64,000 nucleotides of DNA from Colletes latitarsis (lineage: Eukaryota > Arthropoda > Insecta > Hymenoptera > Colletidae): assembly GCF_051014445.1 (NCBI RefSeq), contig NC_135144.1:8990001-9054000 (forward strand), written 5' to 3'. A program made the translations under genes and the position numbers. How positions within the stretch are numbered: position 1 is the first letter of the stretch; every line of letters starts with the position of its first letter. Under the pieces are notes generated by a model, which was not told where the DNA came from, did no database searches, and was given only the letters and a program-made list of their open reading frames with translations. Of the stretch, positions 12,104-25,345 are shown piece after piece.

Positions 12104-12318
12104 GAAAGTGTTTCATGGTAAAATAAAATAAGTTGAGAATGTAAAATAAAATTTTGTCATATAATGCTTTGTTTTCAAGGCAATGCTATTTAAAAAGTCG
12201 TGTATATAATCGAATATAATTTAGTTGATCCGTCTGTTCATTACTCACTATTTCTACTTATAAAAAAGTGTTTCATGGTAAAATAAAATAAGTTAGAAAT
12301 GTAAAATAAAATTTTGTC
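12104..12318 (+). repeat. Two direct copies of a 55-bp segment left of element copy 2
   Basis: AAAGTGTTTCATGGTAAAAT...ATTTTGTC occurs at 12104-12158 and 12264-12318. The second copy abuts the truncated left end of the TATACAGGGTG-family element. The first 62-bp flank copy (12201-12262) lies between them. Confidence 0.8.
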
Positions 12319-13484
12319 TGGGAAAAATTTTAATGGAAGATTCTAGAGGTCAAAATAAGACGAAAATCAAGAATACCAATTTGTTGATGGAGGCTTCGTT
12401 AAAAAGTTATTAACGTTTAAAGTTCAGCCCGTACTGAATTTTTTTCTAGAAAGGGAGTAGGATTTCGGGGGTAGGTCTATTCACCAAAAATTATTGTAAT
12501 TGACCCCCGCAACCGAAAATAATTTTTCCAAAACGATTTGGAATTTTTTAATTTTGTCGAAAAATTTCACACCTCGAATTTTTTTCTCGAAAGTAGGTAG
12601 GATTTCGACGGTATGTATAATGACCAAAAATGATTGTAATTGACCCCCGCAACTGAAAATAATTTTTTCAGAATTAATTAAAGATTTTTTTTTTCGCTGA
12701 AAAATTTAGGCATCTACCCCCTGTCGATTTTCCTCAAAAATTTGTTTTTCATTTTTGATAATTTTATTTGACGCCCTACAGAAAAATTGTCTAATACTTT
12801 TTTGTAGGTACCCACGAGCTCTACTTCAGAAAAAAGTTTCATTTAAATATATTCACTATTGTAGGATTTATGGCTGTTTGAAAATTGGACCATTTTTATG
12901 GGGTTTTTCTCATTTTAGGGTGTCAAGGACCAACTTTTCAAATATTTTTAGAATTTCTACATATTATACATTAAAATACGCGTCGTTTGCTTTTTTAAAC
13001 ATTAAAATCGTCCAATCCGTTCAGAAGTTATGACGTTTTAAAGATTCGCATGAAAATTCGGGTAGACATTTCTGGCCAGAAATTATACTTTCGGTAAACA
13101 ATTTTTTTCTCGAAAATGCGTAGGATTTCGGGGGTATGTATAATGACCAAAAATGATTGTAATTGCCCACTGTAACTAAATATAATTTTTTTAGTATAAT
13201 TTGAAATTTTTTAATTTCGTTTAAAAATTTCAGTACCTACTCGAATTTTTTTCTCGAAAGTGGGTAGGATTTCAGGGATATATCTATCGACCAAAAATGA
13301 TTGTAATTCAGCCCTGCAACCGAAAATAATTTTTCCAGAACGATTTGAAATTTTTTAATTTAATTATTAATAACTTTTTAACGATGCCTCCATCAACAAA
13401 TTGGTATTCTGGATTTTCGTCTTATTTTGGCCTCTAGAATCCCCCATTAAAATTTTTCCCAGGGGTGACCGATCACCCTGTATA
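12319..13484 (+). mobile_element. TATACAGGGTG-family element, copy 2 (left terminus missing)
   Basis: Starts inside the left inverted end (CTGGGAAAAATTTTAATGG), so the outermost ~17 bp are lost. It ends with CACCCTGTATA at 13474-13484. The interior shows repeated blocks of CGAAATCCTA / TTTCGAGAAAAAAATTC / GGTCAATTACAATCATTT in several diverged tandem units. A 62-bp sequence just outside the right end (13479-13540) also occurs left of the element at 12201-12262. No coding capacity. Confidence 0.88.
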
Positions 13485-13540
13485 TAACCGAATATAATTT
13501 AGTTGGCGCGTCTGTTCATTACTCGCTGTTTCTACTTATA

Positions 13541-16084
13541 CCGATGTCCAACACTAATATACTATTACACATGGTTTCACATATTTTCAAATTGAATACC
13601 CTTCAAAACGAAGCTTCGCATGAAAAAATTGCATTCTTTCTTTTTTAATTGATTTTTCAAATCACAAAATTAAAGTTACTCAAAAAACTCAGTAGCGTAA
13701 TAAACTGATTAATATTAAGCGAGTCTTATTAAAACACTTTCGAAGACACGTCGAATGGTTCTAACACACTGCCTGTAACATATAATCCGACGAATAATTT
13801 ATCATCCGTGATTACTTGAATACACAAACCTAGAGAAATGAAAAATGTATACCACACATGAGTAGATAGTTTACATTCCAGCTGGTAAATGAATAATGAC
13901 AGGAGTTAGTGGCGTGGTAAAGGGAACATTACAAAGTGAATTATACGTTTTCGTGTTAAAAAAAGCATTAACATTTTATACTTGCGCCTTTTCGAATATA
14001 CAGAAACGTCTCACAGAAGACTCTCATCAAGCTCGTGTATCATTTACGTGTAATTCTAGTAGATGCCGAGTCCTGCACAGTCACATTCTACTGAGAGCAG
14101 CATAATATTACGTGTTTTACTACAAAAATTCCATGTTTGTTTCTATAAACAAAACTTTGTTAGGGTTGCAGTTTCGTCGAAATCAACCATTGCGATTCTA
14201 TTAAAGTAGTTACAATGCTCTATTAAAAAAATGATATTGAGTAACTACTTGTTCGAATGCTTGGTTTCTACATATCTTAAACAGTATTACTTTAGAAACG
14301 TTATTTAAAGTTGATTGGTTTCTTATTAAATTCTTATTAATTTTTACTTACTTCAAATTTTAACAAAATTTCTTTATTCCCACTGAGGCATTGCAGAGTC
14401 TTTTCAAATGTGTTTTTGGGCGTTTATCGGAAGATTACTCATCCTTTATCTTTTTTCTTCAATCACGTACGTTATAACTCGAGATACAGTTTAAAAGTTA
14501 AGAAAATGACGAAGGGAGAAAAGAAAAACTAATTACTTTAATAGACTACATAAATATTCCAAAAATTGCCGAAAAGTAATAGAACAAAAATAAAATAAAA
14601 GTAAATATAAATTTAAATTATTTTGTATAATAATAAATGGAGAATCTCTAAAAAGAATAATTTGTAAATTGTGAAGTAATTTGTTTCTGTAGCTTCAAAT
14701 TAAATTCAGAGAATTTTATGAAAATGAAATACTCTTGAAAAATTGAAAAAAACACAGAACTGTAAATATGATATTCCCAGTATCGTTTCTACATGTGAAA
14801 ATTAGGAAGTTAATTAAATACTGCACAATAATAATGCAAACGTACAAAAATAAACCTTATTAAATATTTTTAATAAATTTTCATGCTACACATGACGTAT
14901 CATAAATTTGCTTTTTCTCCATTTTTGACAACACTAAACTTACTGTGAATTATCAATGTATCAAGAAGTCATGACATTTTAACATTTGAAACGCCCCTTT
15001 ATCTATTGCAAAATATTTTAGCACAACAAGTGGCTTCTGGGTTTTTACGAAAAACTTAGAATGCACAGCAGGACGATGTTCCTAATAGGGACATCTAATT
15101 AACAGACCCGATCGCGAAACAATAAAGATGGCTCGACGTTCTGCCAAGAAACAGCGAATTAGCAATGCTGATTACGTTTCTTCGTTTTCGTGATGCAACG
15201 ATCATCGAGTTGCTTTCCACAAATCGGAATTCTTCTTAAGCGCAATCGTTTTAGGGCATTCGAGTGTGTAGTAATCTTGACCGACGAGTCGTCCTTCCAG
15301 AACGAATTCTTGATGCTTCGAAACGCACAGTGACGAAACAGAGCCACAATGTCTCAACGATTACGGAAACTTATATTCAGGAAATTTTGTTCCCGTTTCA
15401 AAATTTCTTCTACGAATTTTGTCACTTTCCGGGTACCAAGTATTATTTTCGAAATAAATCCTTCCTCGAATAACGTTTCTCTCTCTGATTTCTAATTAAA
15501 TCGATTATGTAAATTCGTCTAATTTACACATTGCTATTGCAATATAAAATTTACCAGAAATTGTTTACTCCGGTAGAAATTCTTTTTGTCAATTAAAATA
15601 GGCGTTTCGAGCATTTACTGTGCTTATAAGCAACTGCATATTACTGGAGCACAAAAATGGCTGTCTCTTGGAAAGAAGGTCACACAGAGCATACATTTAT
15701 ATCAATTGTTTTCATTGTTTCTGTATCCCTATCACCACTAAAGCGAAATACCTCAGAGTACTATTTAGGTATTAGTTTTTTTTATTGTTTCATTTATTTG
15801 TTAATTTTTATATTGGCTACACTTTCAAATACCCAGAAAAGTGCAATAAATTTCAGTTGTAAAAAGTTATTTCATTTTTCAATATATAAGGTGGTCAATA
15901 TAATTTAACTTAGCCAGAGATTTTTTTTAAATAAATCCTTATATTGAATAAGTGAAAAATTCAATAAATAAAAATCACTAAAAGTAACTTAGAAAACGAA
16001 GATTGTCTATAAATTTCGAACGTGGAAATTGTCACCGCTTTTAAAGTGACGCTTCTCAACAAGTTTGCAAATCAAAACTGTTTC
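13541..16084. other. AT-rich intronic DNA, nothing recognised
   Basis: Contains only short frames. A tiny plus-strand frame at about 15128 (MARRSAKKQRISNADYV) and open stretches at 15159-15347 (minus) and 15264-15473 (plus) were considered and not called, as no domain was recognised. Confidence 0.4.
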
Positions 16085-16893
16085 ATTTACAGAATCCATT
16101 ACAAATATGATTAACAACTCCCGAATGAGAAAAAAAGAGACTCTATTTTTTAATTACACTCATTTTGTATTTAGTTTAGTTGTCTATCTGTTTTACTCCT
16201 TTTACCTTCGTTTTTGAAATTTCTATTCCAATTGGTATACAATTCCAATGTCAATTTCCGTTCAACGAGTACCAGATAAACACTCGTTTATTTTCCCATT
16301 CGTTATTTCATTTAAAAACTACAATACAAACATGATTAACAATTCTCGGATGAGAAAAAAAGAGTGTCCTTTCCAAATTAAATTCTTCCCTGTGCTACTA
16401 TTTACTCATAATTGTTCAACACTATGTACTCGTAGGATACTATTTTTTAATTACACTCATTTTGTGTTTAGTTTAGTTGCCTATATATTTTGCTCCTTTT
16501 ACCTTCGTTTTTGAAATTTCTATTCCAATTGATATACAATTCTGATGTCAATTTCCGTTCAGTGCCGGATAAACACTCGTTTATTTTCCCATTCGTTATT
16601 TCATTTAAAAACTACAATACAAACATGATTAACAATTCTCGAATGAGAAAAAAAGAGTGTCCTTTCCAAATTAAATTCTTCCCAGTGCTACTATTTACTC
16701 ATAATTGTTCAACACTATGTACTCGTAGGAGACTATTTTTTAATTACACTCATTTTGTGTTTAGTTTAGTTGCCTATATATTTTGCTCCTTTTACCTTCG
16801 TTTTTGAAATTTCTATTCCAATTGATATACAATTCTGATGTCAATTTCCGTTCAGTGCCGGATAAACACTCGTTTATTTTCCCATTCGTTATT
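16085..16893 (+). repeat. Tandem array of ~295-bp units (two full, two partial)
   Basis: The segment starting TTTTTGAAATTTCTATTCCA recurs at 16211, 16508 and 16801 (spacings 297 and 293). A shortened unit lacking its middle precedes at about 16085-16210, and a truncated one ends near 16893. Units share TAAACACTCGTTTATTTTCC and GATTAACAATTCTCG and are nearly identical, so the duplication is recent. The open frames inside (88 and 105 codons) are products of the repeat. Confidence 0.92.
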
Positions 16894-17119
16894 TTATATT
16901 TTCGTCTGGATAAGAATTACAACCATAATTGTGTGTAACGGGATAATATCGCAACCAAACAAACATCGACAGCTCTTGAACTCTTACAACTCAGCTCGAT
17001 CGTGTACAATTACAGTGACACCTGTCCTGGTAAAAATTGCCGCGCTTTTAACGCGTCGCGATAAAAGTTCCGAAGTTTTTCAGCGTATGTCAAATAGGTT
17101 CAAGAACGTACTCTTCGAG

Positions 17120-17760
17120 CATAGCCGGGTTGCGTCACATTTCAATGATCCAGCGCGCATGCGCGTGTGTGTGCGCGTCGAGTGCGTTATACGCGCGACC
17201 GCCAGGCGCACACGCGCTGGAAGAATATTTTATACGGGCCACGCAACACACATACACATATACGCACACGCGCGAGCACACAGAACGTTGTAACTCGCCG
17301 GAGAAAAAGAGAAATGACGCTCTCCGCGCGCGAGAGATAGGAAGACAGAAGAGCCGAAAGCAGGGTGACGCGAAGAGGGACACAGAGGTCTGGAAGTATA
17401 GGGACGGAGCAAAGTGGAAACGACTCGAGGGGGGACGGAGAGGCTCGACTCTGGCGGAGAAGGGCGGCTAAATAGCACGCGAGGTCAGTGCCTTGAATCG
17501 GAGATCGGGCCCAATCAGTTTGAAGCAGATAAAACTCGTGTCGCAGTTTCCAGCGGAGGTCTTGCTTAATGAAGAACGCCGTTACGAACGAATTTTCGTG
17601 TTTCGCGTTCTATCGAGCCGTAGGACACGAGTGAAAACGTAACGGACAGTTACGTAGGTACCACTTATGCGGGTACTTTCGCGACACGCGCGTCACGCGA
17701 AACGATGCGCCCGAAAGTTACGCCGGCGACCTGGTTGATTTCGATACGCGTTTCGAGACT
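17120..17760. other. CpG-rich island in the presumed foxo intron
   Basis: CpG-dense sequence with CA/TG-rich and purine-rich tracts (ACACATACACATATACGCAC, GAGAGATAGGAAGACAGAAG). Both strands are open over 60-150 codons with low-complexity translations. Initiator-like AATCAGTTTG lies near 17513. It may be an alternative promoter or enhancer; there is no direct evidence. Confidence 0.4.
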
Positions 17761-19705
17761 AAGTAATCGTTAATTTATTACTTTATTTTTGCTTACGGTC
17801 AAATAGTTTTACAAATGATACTTTGTTATTTGGATTTTCAATTGATCGAATGTTCGTTCAAATATTTTCTCGTGTTCTCTAATTTTTAATACATTGTATA
17901 TCATATAGATTAATAGTTTGAAAAATTTTATATTTATGGATTTTATATTGGATTCATATTAAAAAATCGTATAATATTTATTATAAGAATATCTTTTTCA
18001 GTTTTTAATTCTAAAATAAGTGTAAAAACTGTGGAGAGGCTGTTTTCCTACGCAACAGTACGAATATTTTTCTGATGAACGAGAAAACGAGAATTTTAAA
18101 AGCAAATGCAGTTAAATTACAAAAATTCAATTTCAAGTATAATTATAGTTCAATTAAATACAATTTCTTATTAATTGCAATTAATTTGTAATTAATTTGT
18201 CCAGTAAAGTAATTGAAATAAAACAATTATTTGAAATTAATTTACTTAAACTGAACACAAAATGAAATTAGTTTTCTATACTGTTTGTAAAATAAAATTA
18301 ACAAAGTATTTAAGATAATCTTATTTAAAAAAAAATGTGCCCAAGTCTGGCTGAGAGTTATCGTTGAATTTTTCTGCGTATGTAACACTCGATGATTTAA
18401 ATATTCCGGGAATATAATTTAAATATTATTCGAATACTTAAATACTCGAATGGAATAGCGTGATGTGAAATGTAAATCAAAATCTGTAATTTGATTGTTC
18501 TTTTTTAAACTCTCTTATTTTTATAATAATATTATCGATAACATTTGAATAACGATATACGAAATATATCCGTGGCAATCGAATACCTATTAAATATTTG
18601 AATGTTAAATTATTTCATTATATCCAGCCCTACTTTTCGTACAATATAAAGAATCGTAATTTGCAAAATAAAGTACGTATGCAGTATCGTGCCACGATGA
18701 ATTTTAACTTTTATTTATAATGATTCCTATGTAAATCCTTTTACGAATAATTCACATGATTTGACACGCAAGACATATCAATATCAACATAAGCGTGATA
18801 TTTAATACAATAGCTTCCCTGTGTTTACAAAGGTTTCAGTGATGATGATATTGCTTCTATCTGTATGTTAATTAGTTGTTGCGCAGTAATTTATTTTCTA
18901 AGTCCAATTTAATTAGCTCTATATTTAAGTCGGACGTCAAATTGTTCATGAATAATTATAGACCTATATCCATTCTTAACCCGTTTTCCACGATTTTCAA
19001 GGACATGCACAATGATTGTATTCAATCTCGTATTTGATAATTAGGTTCCCATTGCATCAGATAACAAGTTCGTGTCACATTTACGGGCTTAAAGACTTTC
19101 GATACTGTCAATCACAACCTGTATCGATGCATCGAAGCTATTTTAATTTGGTAAAAATAATCTACTTGCATGGCAATGTGATTACTAATCACTGATTAGA
19201 TTAATAATCGTTGCCGGATCGATCGTCTACCTCGCAAAGTATCGTTGGGAATTTTCCAAAATCTGCACCTTAGCCAATTATTATTTATCTTCGTTTACAA
19301 CATCCTCGAAATTTTTTCTAGAATAAAGTCAATTACAAAAATCTGTGTTTCTGTTACGTGTTACTTCAATTATTATGTCGCATCGGAAATAACAATATAA
19401 TTGTTTTTTTGTATGCTATAAGGAGAACTAAATGAGAGCTTCTGTTTCATTGTCAGTGCGTATATATCAGACTCAACCTTAATATTTCCAAGTGCGGTAC
19501 AATGAGGCTGGCTCGTAATCATCACATAATTATTTATGTATTTAAGCTCGATTAAGTATCTACATCTTGCTACCATCGTTAGTGTCGGTGAACTGGGAAT
19601 AACCTACGATGATAGTCTGCCTTAATTTCCATCATTAACCAACATAGCAAATCCATTGCTTGATCAATACTGTCACAACTTTCAAAATCTGCATACCTAA
19701 AGAAA
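17761..19705. other. Very AT-rich intronic DNA, nothing recognised
   Basis: Short AATTAATTTGTAATTAATTT-type runs near 18170-18200 only. No motif-bearing frame. Confidence 0.45.
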
Positions 19706-21585
19706 TATATACAGGGTGCTCGACCACCCCTGGGAAAAATTGTAATGAGAGATTCTAGAGGCCAAAATAAGACGAAATTCAAAAATACCAATTTAAGAAG
19801 AATGGTAATATGTGAACAGCTGCGTGCGCGCAGTAGTAGTTCTCACCAGAGACGAGGTATACGAGTAAACCTTACATTCAATGTATTTTTTCGACCCATT
19901 TTTCTGGGGATCTAGAGCTCCAATAATACGCATTGTTTGAATTTTGAATCATTAAAATTCTTCAATCCGTTCAGAAGTTATGATTTTTTAAACATACGCA
20001 CGAAATTTCGGAGAAACATTTCTGGCCACACAGTATATTTTCAGTAAAGAATTTTTTTCTTGAAAGTGAGTAGGATTTCGGTGGTATGTCTATTCACCAA
20101 AAATGCTTGTAATTCATCTCCGCAACTGACAATAATTTTTTCAAAATGAATTGAAATTTTTTTTTTCGCTGGAAAATTTTGGCATTTACCCCCTGTCAAT
20201 TTTTCTTAAAAATTCGTTTTTGATTTTCAGTAATTTTGTTTGACGCCTTACAGAAAAATTGTCTAATACTTTTTTGTAGGTGCCCATAAGTTCTACTTCA
20301 AAGAAAAGTTTCATTGAAATATATTCACTATTGTAGGAGTTATGGCCGTTTGAAAAGTGGACCATTTTTATGTGGTTTTTCTCATTTTAAAGGGTCAAGG
20401 AACAACATTTTCATTATTGTTAGAATTTCTACATATTCTACACTAAAATACGCGTCGTTTGCTTTTTTAAACATTGAAATCGTCCAGTCCGTCCAGAAGT
20501 TATGACGTTTTAAAGATACACATGAAATTTTGGAGTGACATTTCTGGCCTGAAATTATATTTTCGGTAAGGAATTTTTTTCTCGAATATGGTTAGGATTT
20601 CAAGGGTATGTCTATTGACCAAAAACAATTGTAATTGCTCCCCGGAACCAAAAATAATTTTTTTAGAACGATTTGAAAATTTTTAATTTTGTAGAAAAAT
20701 TTCACACCTACTCGAATTTTTTTCTCAAAAGTGGGCAGGATTTCGGGGGTATGTTTAATGACCAAAAATTATTGCAATTGAACCCCCTAGCTAAAAATAA
20801 TTTTTTTAAAACGATTTGAAATTTTTCAATTTTGACGAAAAATTTCAGCAGCTACCCCCTGTCGATTTTTCTTAAAAATTCGTTTTTCATTTTTGATAAT
20901 TTTATTTAACGCCTTATAGAAAAGTTGTTTAATACTTTTTTGTAGGTACCTATGAGCTCTACTTCAGAAAAAAGTTTCATTCAAATATATTCACTATTGT
21001 AGGAGTTATAGCTGTTTGAAAATTGGACCATTTTTATGGAGTTTTTCTCATTTTGCGGTGTTAAGGATCAACTTTTCGAATATTTTTGCGATTTGTACAT
21101 ATTCTCCATTAAAATACGCGTTGTTTGCTTTTTGAAACATTAAAATCGTCCAATCCGTTCAGAAGTTATGACGTTTTAAAGATTCGCATGAAAATTCGGG
21201 CAGACATTTCTGGCCAGAAATTATATTTTCGGTAAGGAATTTTTTTCTCGAAAATGGTTAGGATTTCGAGGGTATGTCTATTGACCAAAAACGATTGTAA
21301 TTGCTTCCCGGAACCAAAAATAATTTTTTTAGAACGATTTGAAATTTTTTAATTTTGTCGAAAAATTTCACACCTTCTCGAATTTTTTTCTCGAAAGTGG
21401 GTAGGATTTCGGGGGTATGTATAATGACCAAAAATGATTATAATTGGCCACCGCAACAGAAAATAATTTTTCCAGAATGATTTGAAATTTTTTAATTTAA
21501 TTTTTAATAACTTTTTAACGAAGTTTCAATCAACAAATTGATATTCTTGTTTTGCGTCTTATTTTGACCTCTAGAATCTCCCTAT
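19706..21585 (+). mobile_element. TATACAGGGTG-family element, copy 3 (right terminus missing)
   Basis: The left end is intact (TATATACAGGGTGCTCGACC). The right end stops within the inverted repeat near CTCTAGAATCTCCCTATT, losing the last ~35 bp. At about 1.9 kb it contains two diverged copies of the long internal module (GTAGGAGTTATGGCC / GTAGGAGTTATAGCT; GACGTTTTAAAGAT at about 20501 and 21171), showing that the family grows by internal tandem duplication. Non-coding. Confidence 0.88.
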
Positions 21586-22795
21586 TGTATTAATTCCCTG
21601 TAACTTGGAATATGCAAACTATAGAAAAAATACATCGCGAGTTCTTTCTTTTCGTGGCAAGTAATTTTGTTAAAATTATAAGGTAATGCTAATATAAATT
21701 TATCTTAATGATTTGTTATTATACAAATCTAAAAACAAAAATAACAGTATTTTATTTTACAATATACAAATGTCGAAAATATGCAAAAAGGTAGTACGCT
21801 CTTAATCCTTATTTTGTATATACTTTTTCTTCATTTTTGTAAAAAGAAATCTTATTCCAATAAATAAGTAAATATTTCAAACGGCTAGGGATACATAACG
21901 AATAACTGAACGTCAAACAAGGATAAAAAACACACGTGTCTTACGCAAGATACACGTTGTACCCCGCACGTGCGTATGTACATTTGAAACTAAACGGAGA
22001 CGATTTGCATCCAATCATAAAGACGCTTCCGCGTTTCCCACAGACAACTTTTTTCCCCGACTCAATTAACAAATCCCGCTAATAGATCTTTTAATAAGCT
22101 TCGATCAAGGCCGTTATCCTTCCGCTTCGGAAAATTTTTCATTTCTTACATCTCCGCGCTCGTGGATAAAGATTGAAATTGATCCAAAAATGTACAGAAT
22201 GTTAAACAGAAACAAATTTACTTCGCAAAGGCAAAATTAAAATAGTTTACTTTGCAAAATAGACTTGTGCGGACTGTGACATGTATTACGAAGGATACGA
22301 ACAGAGGCCTCACTACGTATTGACTCTCTCGATATCATTAATTACGAGATTCTAAATAGATTGCAAACTGAACGTTATTATACACAAAGAGTAATTCTGT
22401 ATGCATTGTATATGCATAAAGGACGCCACAATGCAGCAAACTTCAAATTAGATGCTCGAAAGTTTACAGAAATTTATTTATCTACAGTCAAAAAATAGTA
22501 TCTTGCAATTCAAATACCTCTCTATTATCAATTTTATTAATTACAACATGGTAATCGAATAAGACACCCAGACTCTTATTTCTTATACTAATTTATCGTG
22601 TTTTTTATACTATACAATATCTACTTATTTTTGCATTCTTAACAAATTAGTATCGCTAATATACGACACCAATGTTTCAATTATTTGTTTATTTAAATCA
22701 TACCTTCCCTTTTTGACTACTTTCGTACAGGGAACGAAAACTGAGTGGACTTTTAATTTTGTTTAAATTCTATAATATATATAATAGAATAATAT
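21586..22795. other. AT-rich intronic DNA, nothing recognised
   Basis: No shared repeats or coding motifs. A somewhat more GC-rich patch lies at 21920-22130. Confidence 0.4.
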
Positions 22796-23023
22796 ACAAT
22801 AAAATTTTTGTAATAAAAGTTCTCATATAATAAGTTCTGATGTGAATGGATAAATTCGTTAAAAATCAAATTTATTTAACATGCATATATATATTTATTT
22901 AATAAAGAATAATATAGTTTACAAACGCAAGTATTTCTCATAAATGTGATTTTTAACGAATTTATCCATTAACATCAGAATTTACTATGTGATTATATTT
23001 TTATTATAAAAATTCTATTTTAA
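22796..23023. repeat. Foldback hairpin element (~225 bp)
   Basis: TTCTGATGTGAATGGATAAA...CGTTAAAAATCA (22836-22868) is the inverted complement of TGATTTTTAACGAATTTATCC...CATCAGAATTT (about 22948-22983). The pairing continues outward (AAAATTTTTGTAATAAAAGT against TTTTTATTATAAAAATTCTA). Arms of about 80 bp enclose a ~60-bp AT-rich loop. This is consistent with a MITE and has no coding potential. Confidence 0.8.
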
Positions 23024-23389
23024 ATGTTTCAGTGAAACCTATTAAATGTGTTCTATAACTAATCTGTCTCCATTTTGATAATATCACTCGTACTCTTAAT
23101 ATTATTTTTCAGCAATTCTTATTTGTCGACGTACGTTTCTCTATAGCGTGGGTGAACACACAAGCAGTAAAATTATGGATTTATGAAGGACTACAGCAGT
23201 GATCGAAACGTAAGGAGACAATAAAGATAATTTATCATTGTCCAACCAAGGTCGGATTGGTTTTCTAATTTTCCTCGTCGATCCTCGATCAATGATAACT
23301 TAATCAAAATTGTGACATACGTATACGCGAAAACTCTACCCTCCCTCTACATGTAGATTTCGCAAATAAACATTTTATTAGATTTGCAA

Positions 23390-23780
23390 TGCTTATTCGA
23401 TCGAACAGTTACTCAGATAAACTTTCATTCATTCACAATGTAATTACATAATTTTTTATAACATCTAAACTTTAAATAAAAGAATAGTAGTTCTTGTTCT
23501 ACGACCTCAAACGTAATAATGACAAAATAATTGTAACTTTTTTACCTATGAAAACAAAATTTAGAAATAATTACACCAGTTTATTTGCAATATATATTCG
23601 ATCAAACAGTTATTAAAATAAACTTCCATTCGCAATGTAACTGTATAATTTCGATTGTAATTTTTATAACAACTAAACTTTAAATAAAAGAATAGTAGTT
23701 TTTGTTCTACGATCTCAAACGAATAATAACAAAATAACTGTAATATTTTTATCTTTAAGAACAATATTGAAAAATAATTA
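23390..23780 (+). repeat. Tandem duplication, ~208-bp period
   Basis: AGAATAGTAGTTCTTGTTCT at 23481 recurs as AGAATAGTAGTTTTTGTTCT at 23689, with matching flanks (CGATC.AACAGTTA, CTAAACTTTAAATAAA). The two copies are moderately diverged. Confidence 0.8.
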
Positions 23781-23835
23781 CAAAATAACTAGAGAGACCG
23801 TGCAAGAGTACTTTGATGCGGTAGTGAATTTCGTA

Positions 23836-24415
23836 CAGAATACAAAAATTAAAAAACCAAAGAAATAATAATATCTAAGATCAATTAATTAAATATTTCA
23901 GCACAACTCCGTTCGTGAAATTAAATTTGGATGAGAAATTTTGTCGATTATCGTGCGTGGTATTCTTGTAACAACATTGAGACAAGCTGCGACACAATCG
24001 CAGCGCTGCAATTGTGCATACAGTGTGCAGAATACAAAAATTAAAAAACCAAGAAAATGGTAATATCTAAGACTAATTAATTAAATATTTCAACGCAACC
24101 TTGTTCGTGAAATCTTATTTGGATAAGAAGTTTTGTTGATTATCGTGCGTGGTATTCTTGTAACAACATTGAGACAAGCTGCGACACAAATGCAGCGTTG
24201 CAAATGTGCATACAGTGTGCAGAATACAAAAATTAAAAAACCAAGAAAATGGTAATATCTAAGATTAATTAATTAAATATTTCAACGCAACCTTGTTCGT
24301 GAAATCTTATTTGGATGAGAAATTTTGTCGATTATCGTGCGTGGTATTCTTGTAACAACATTGAGACAAGCTGCGACACAAATGCAGCGTTGCAATTGTG
24401 CATATAGTATGCAAG
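23836..24415 (+). repeat. Tandem array of three 192-bp units
   Basis: CAGAATACAAAAATTAAAAA recurs at 23836, 24028 and 24220 (exactly 192 bp apart). Each unit contains TTATCGTGCGTGGTATTCTT and GAGACAAGCTGCGACACAA. Units are almost identical. The sequence is unrelated to the ~191-bp satellite at 27926-30417 despite the same period. Confidence 0.93.
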
Positions 24416-24780
24416 TTGCACGCTCGCCGCGTATACCTTCGCTCGCGATGCGCGTGTCTGTCCGCGAAGCGCAACATACGTAACGAATGTGCGATACTCA
24501 TTAGGAGAGTCAAGGGTATGTTACGTGAAGAGTGCGGTTACGCTCCGTGTCTGACATTACGTCACTGAATGTGCATCTATCGTTGGCACATGCAACAACC
24601 GCACGTTTAGCATCAAGAACGTACAAGCGCCACCGAAACGCGATACCGCCATCGGTTGAAAGGGAAAACGTTTCTTTTGTTTTTTCTGAACGTTCCTCGA
24701 TTTTCATACCTTCGCGGTACACTTAATCGCGTTCGAACGATGCATCGCGATGTAAGATTACGCGTACGTTCGATTGTGTT
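24416..24780. other. CpG-rich island next to the 192-bp array
   Basis: CpG-rich block open on both strands (24307-24513 and 24510-24722 minus, 24532-24726 plus), with no recognised domain. Possibly regulatory. Confidence 0.35.
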
Positions 24781-24839
24781 AATTATACGACGGCCTAGAG
24801 AAGCAAACGCATCAACTTCAAATAATTATTAAATAATAA

Positions 24840-25345
24840 TCTTAAACCAGTTACTTCTATTCAATCTTTATTATTACTCGTAAAATTATATTATAATTGG
24901 ATTTAATAACAGAATATCGTTGAATCTCACCCTTTACCTGTATACGAGCCGAGTATATTCTTCAGAAAAAATATTTTCAATGATGGATTCTTTATATATC
25001 GAGTAAATTATTATTTTATATGAGAAGTGAATTTCAGTGAATGAAATATTTTTATTTAATTACTTACAACATAAAGTGGAGTACTTTATCTTTGTACTGT
25101 AAATATTAACTAGTTGTTAACTTTAAAATAAATTTTGATAGAAGATATTATGAACTTCAAACAATTATTGAACGACGAATAAACGATGATTAAACGTTAA
25201 TTTTAAGCGAGCTATTTTTATTTAGTTTTTATTATTATTCGTAAAATAATATTATAATTAAATTTAATAACAGAATATTGAATTCCTCACTTTACCTGTA
25301 TACGAGTATGTTTTTCAGAAAGAATATTTTCAATAATGATCCTTT
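24840..25345 (+). repeat. Dispersed repeat, two copies here, third at 31085-31205
   Basis: ATTTAATAACAGAATAT followed by TTTACCTGTATACGAG occurs at about 24900-24955 and 25258-25305, both with the upstream TTTTTATTATTATTCGTAAAA type text and downstream TTCAGAAAGAATATTTTCAA. A third copy (31085-31205) breaks off where element copy 4 begins. Confidence 0.75.

Noticed and set aside
15159..15473. Overlapping frames on both strands, one with a TDESSFQ text reminiscent of a Tc1 motif
   Set aside because: The motif is too short and neither the PIENLW block nor an N-terminal domain follows.
16248..16807. Two similar 88- and 105-codon frames suggesting a small gene family
   Set aside because: They are adjacent units of a 295-bp tandem repeat and start at non-ATG codons.
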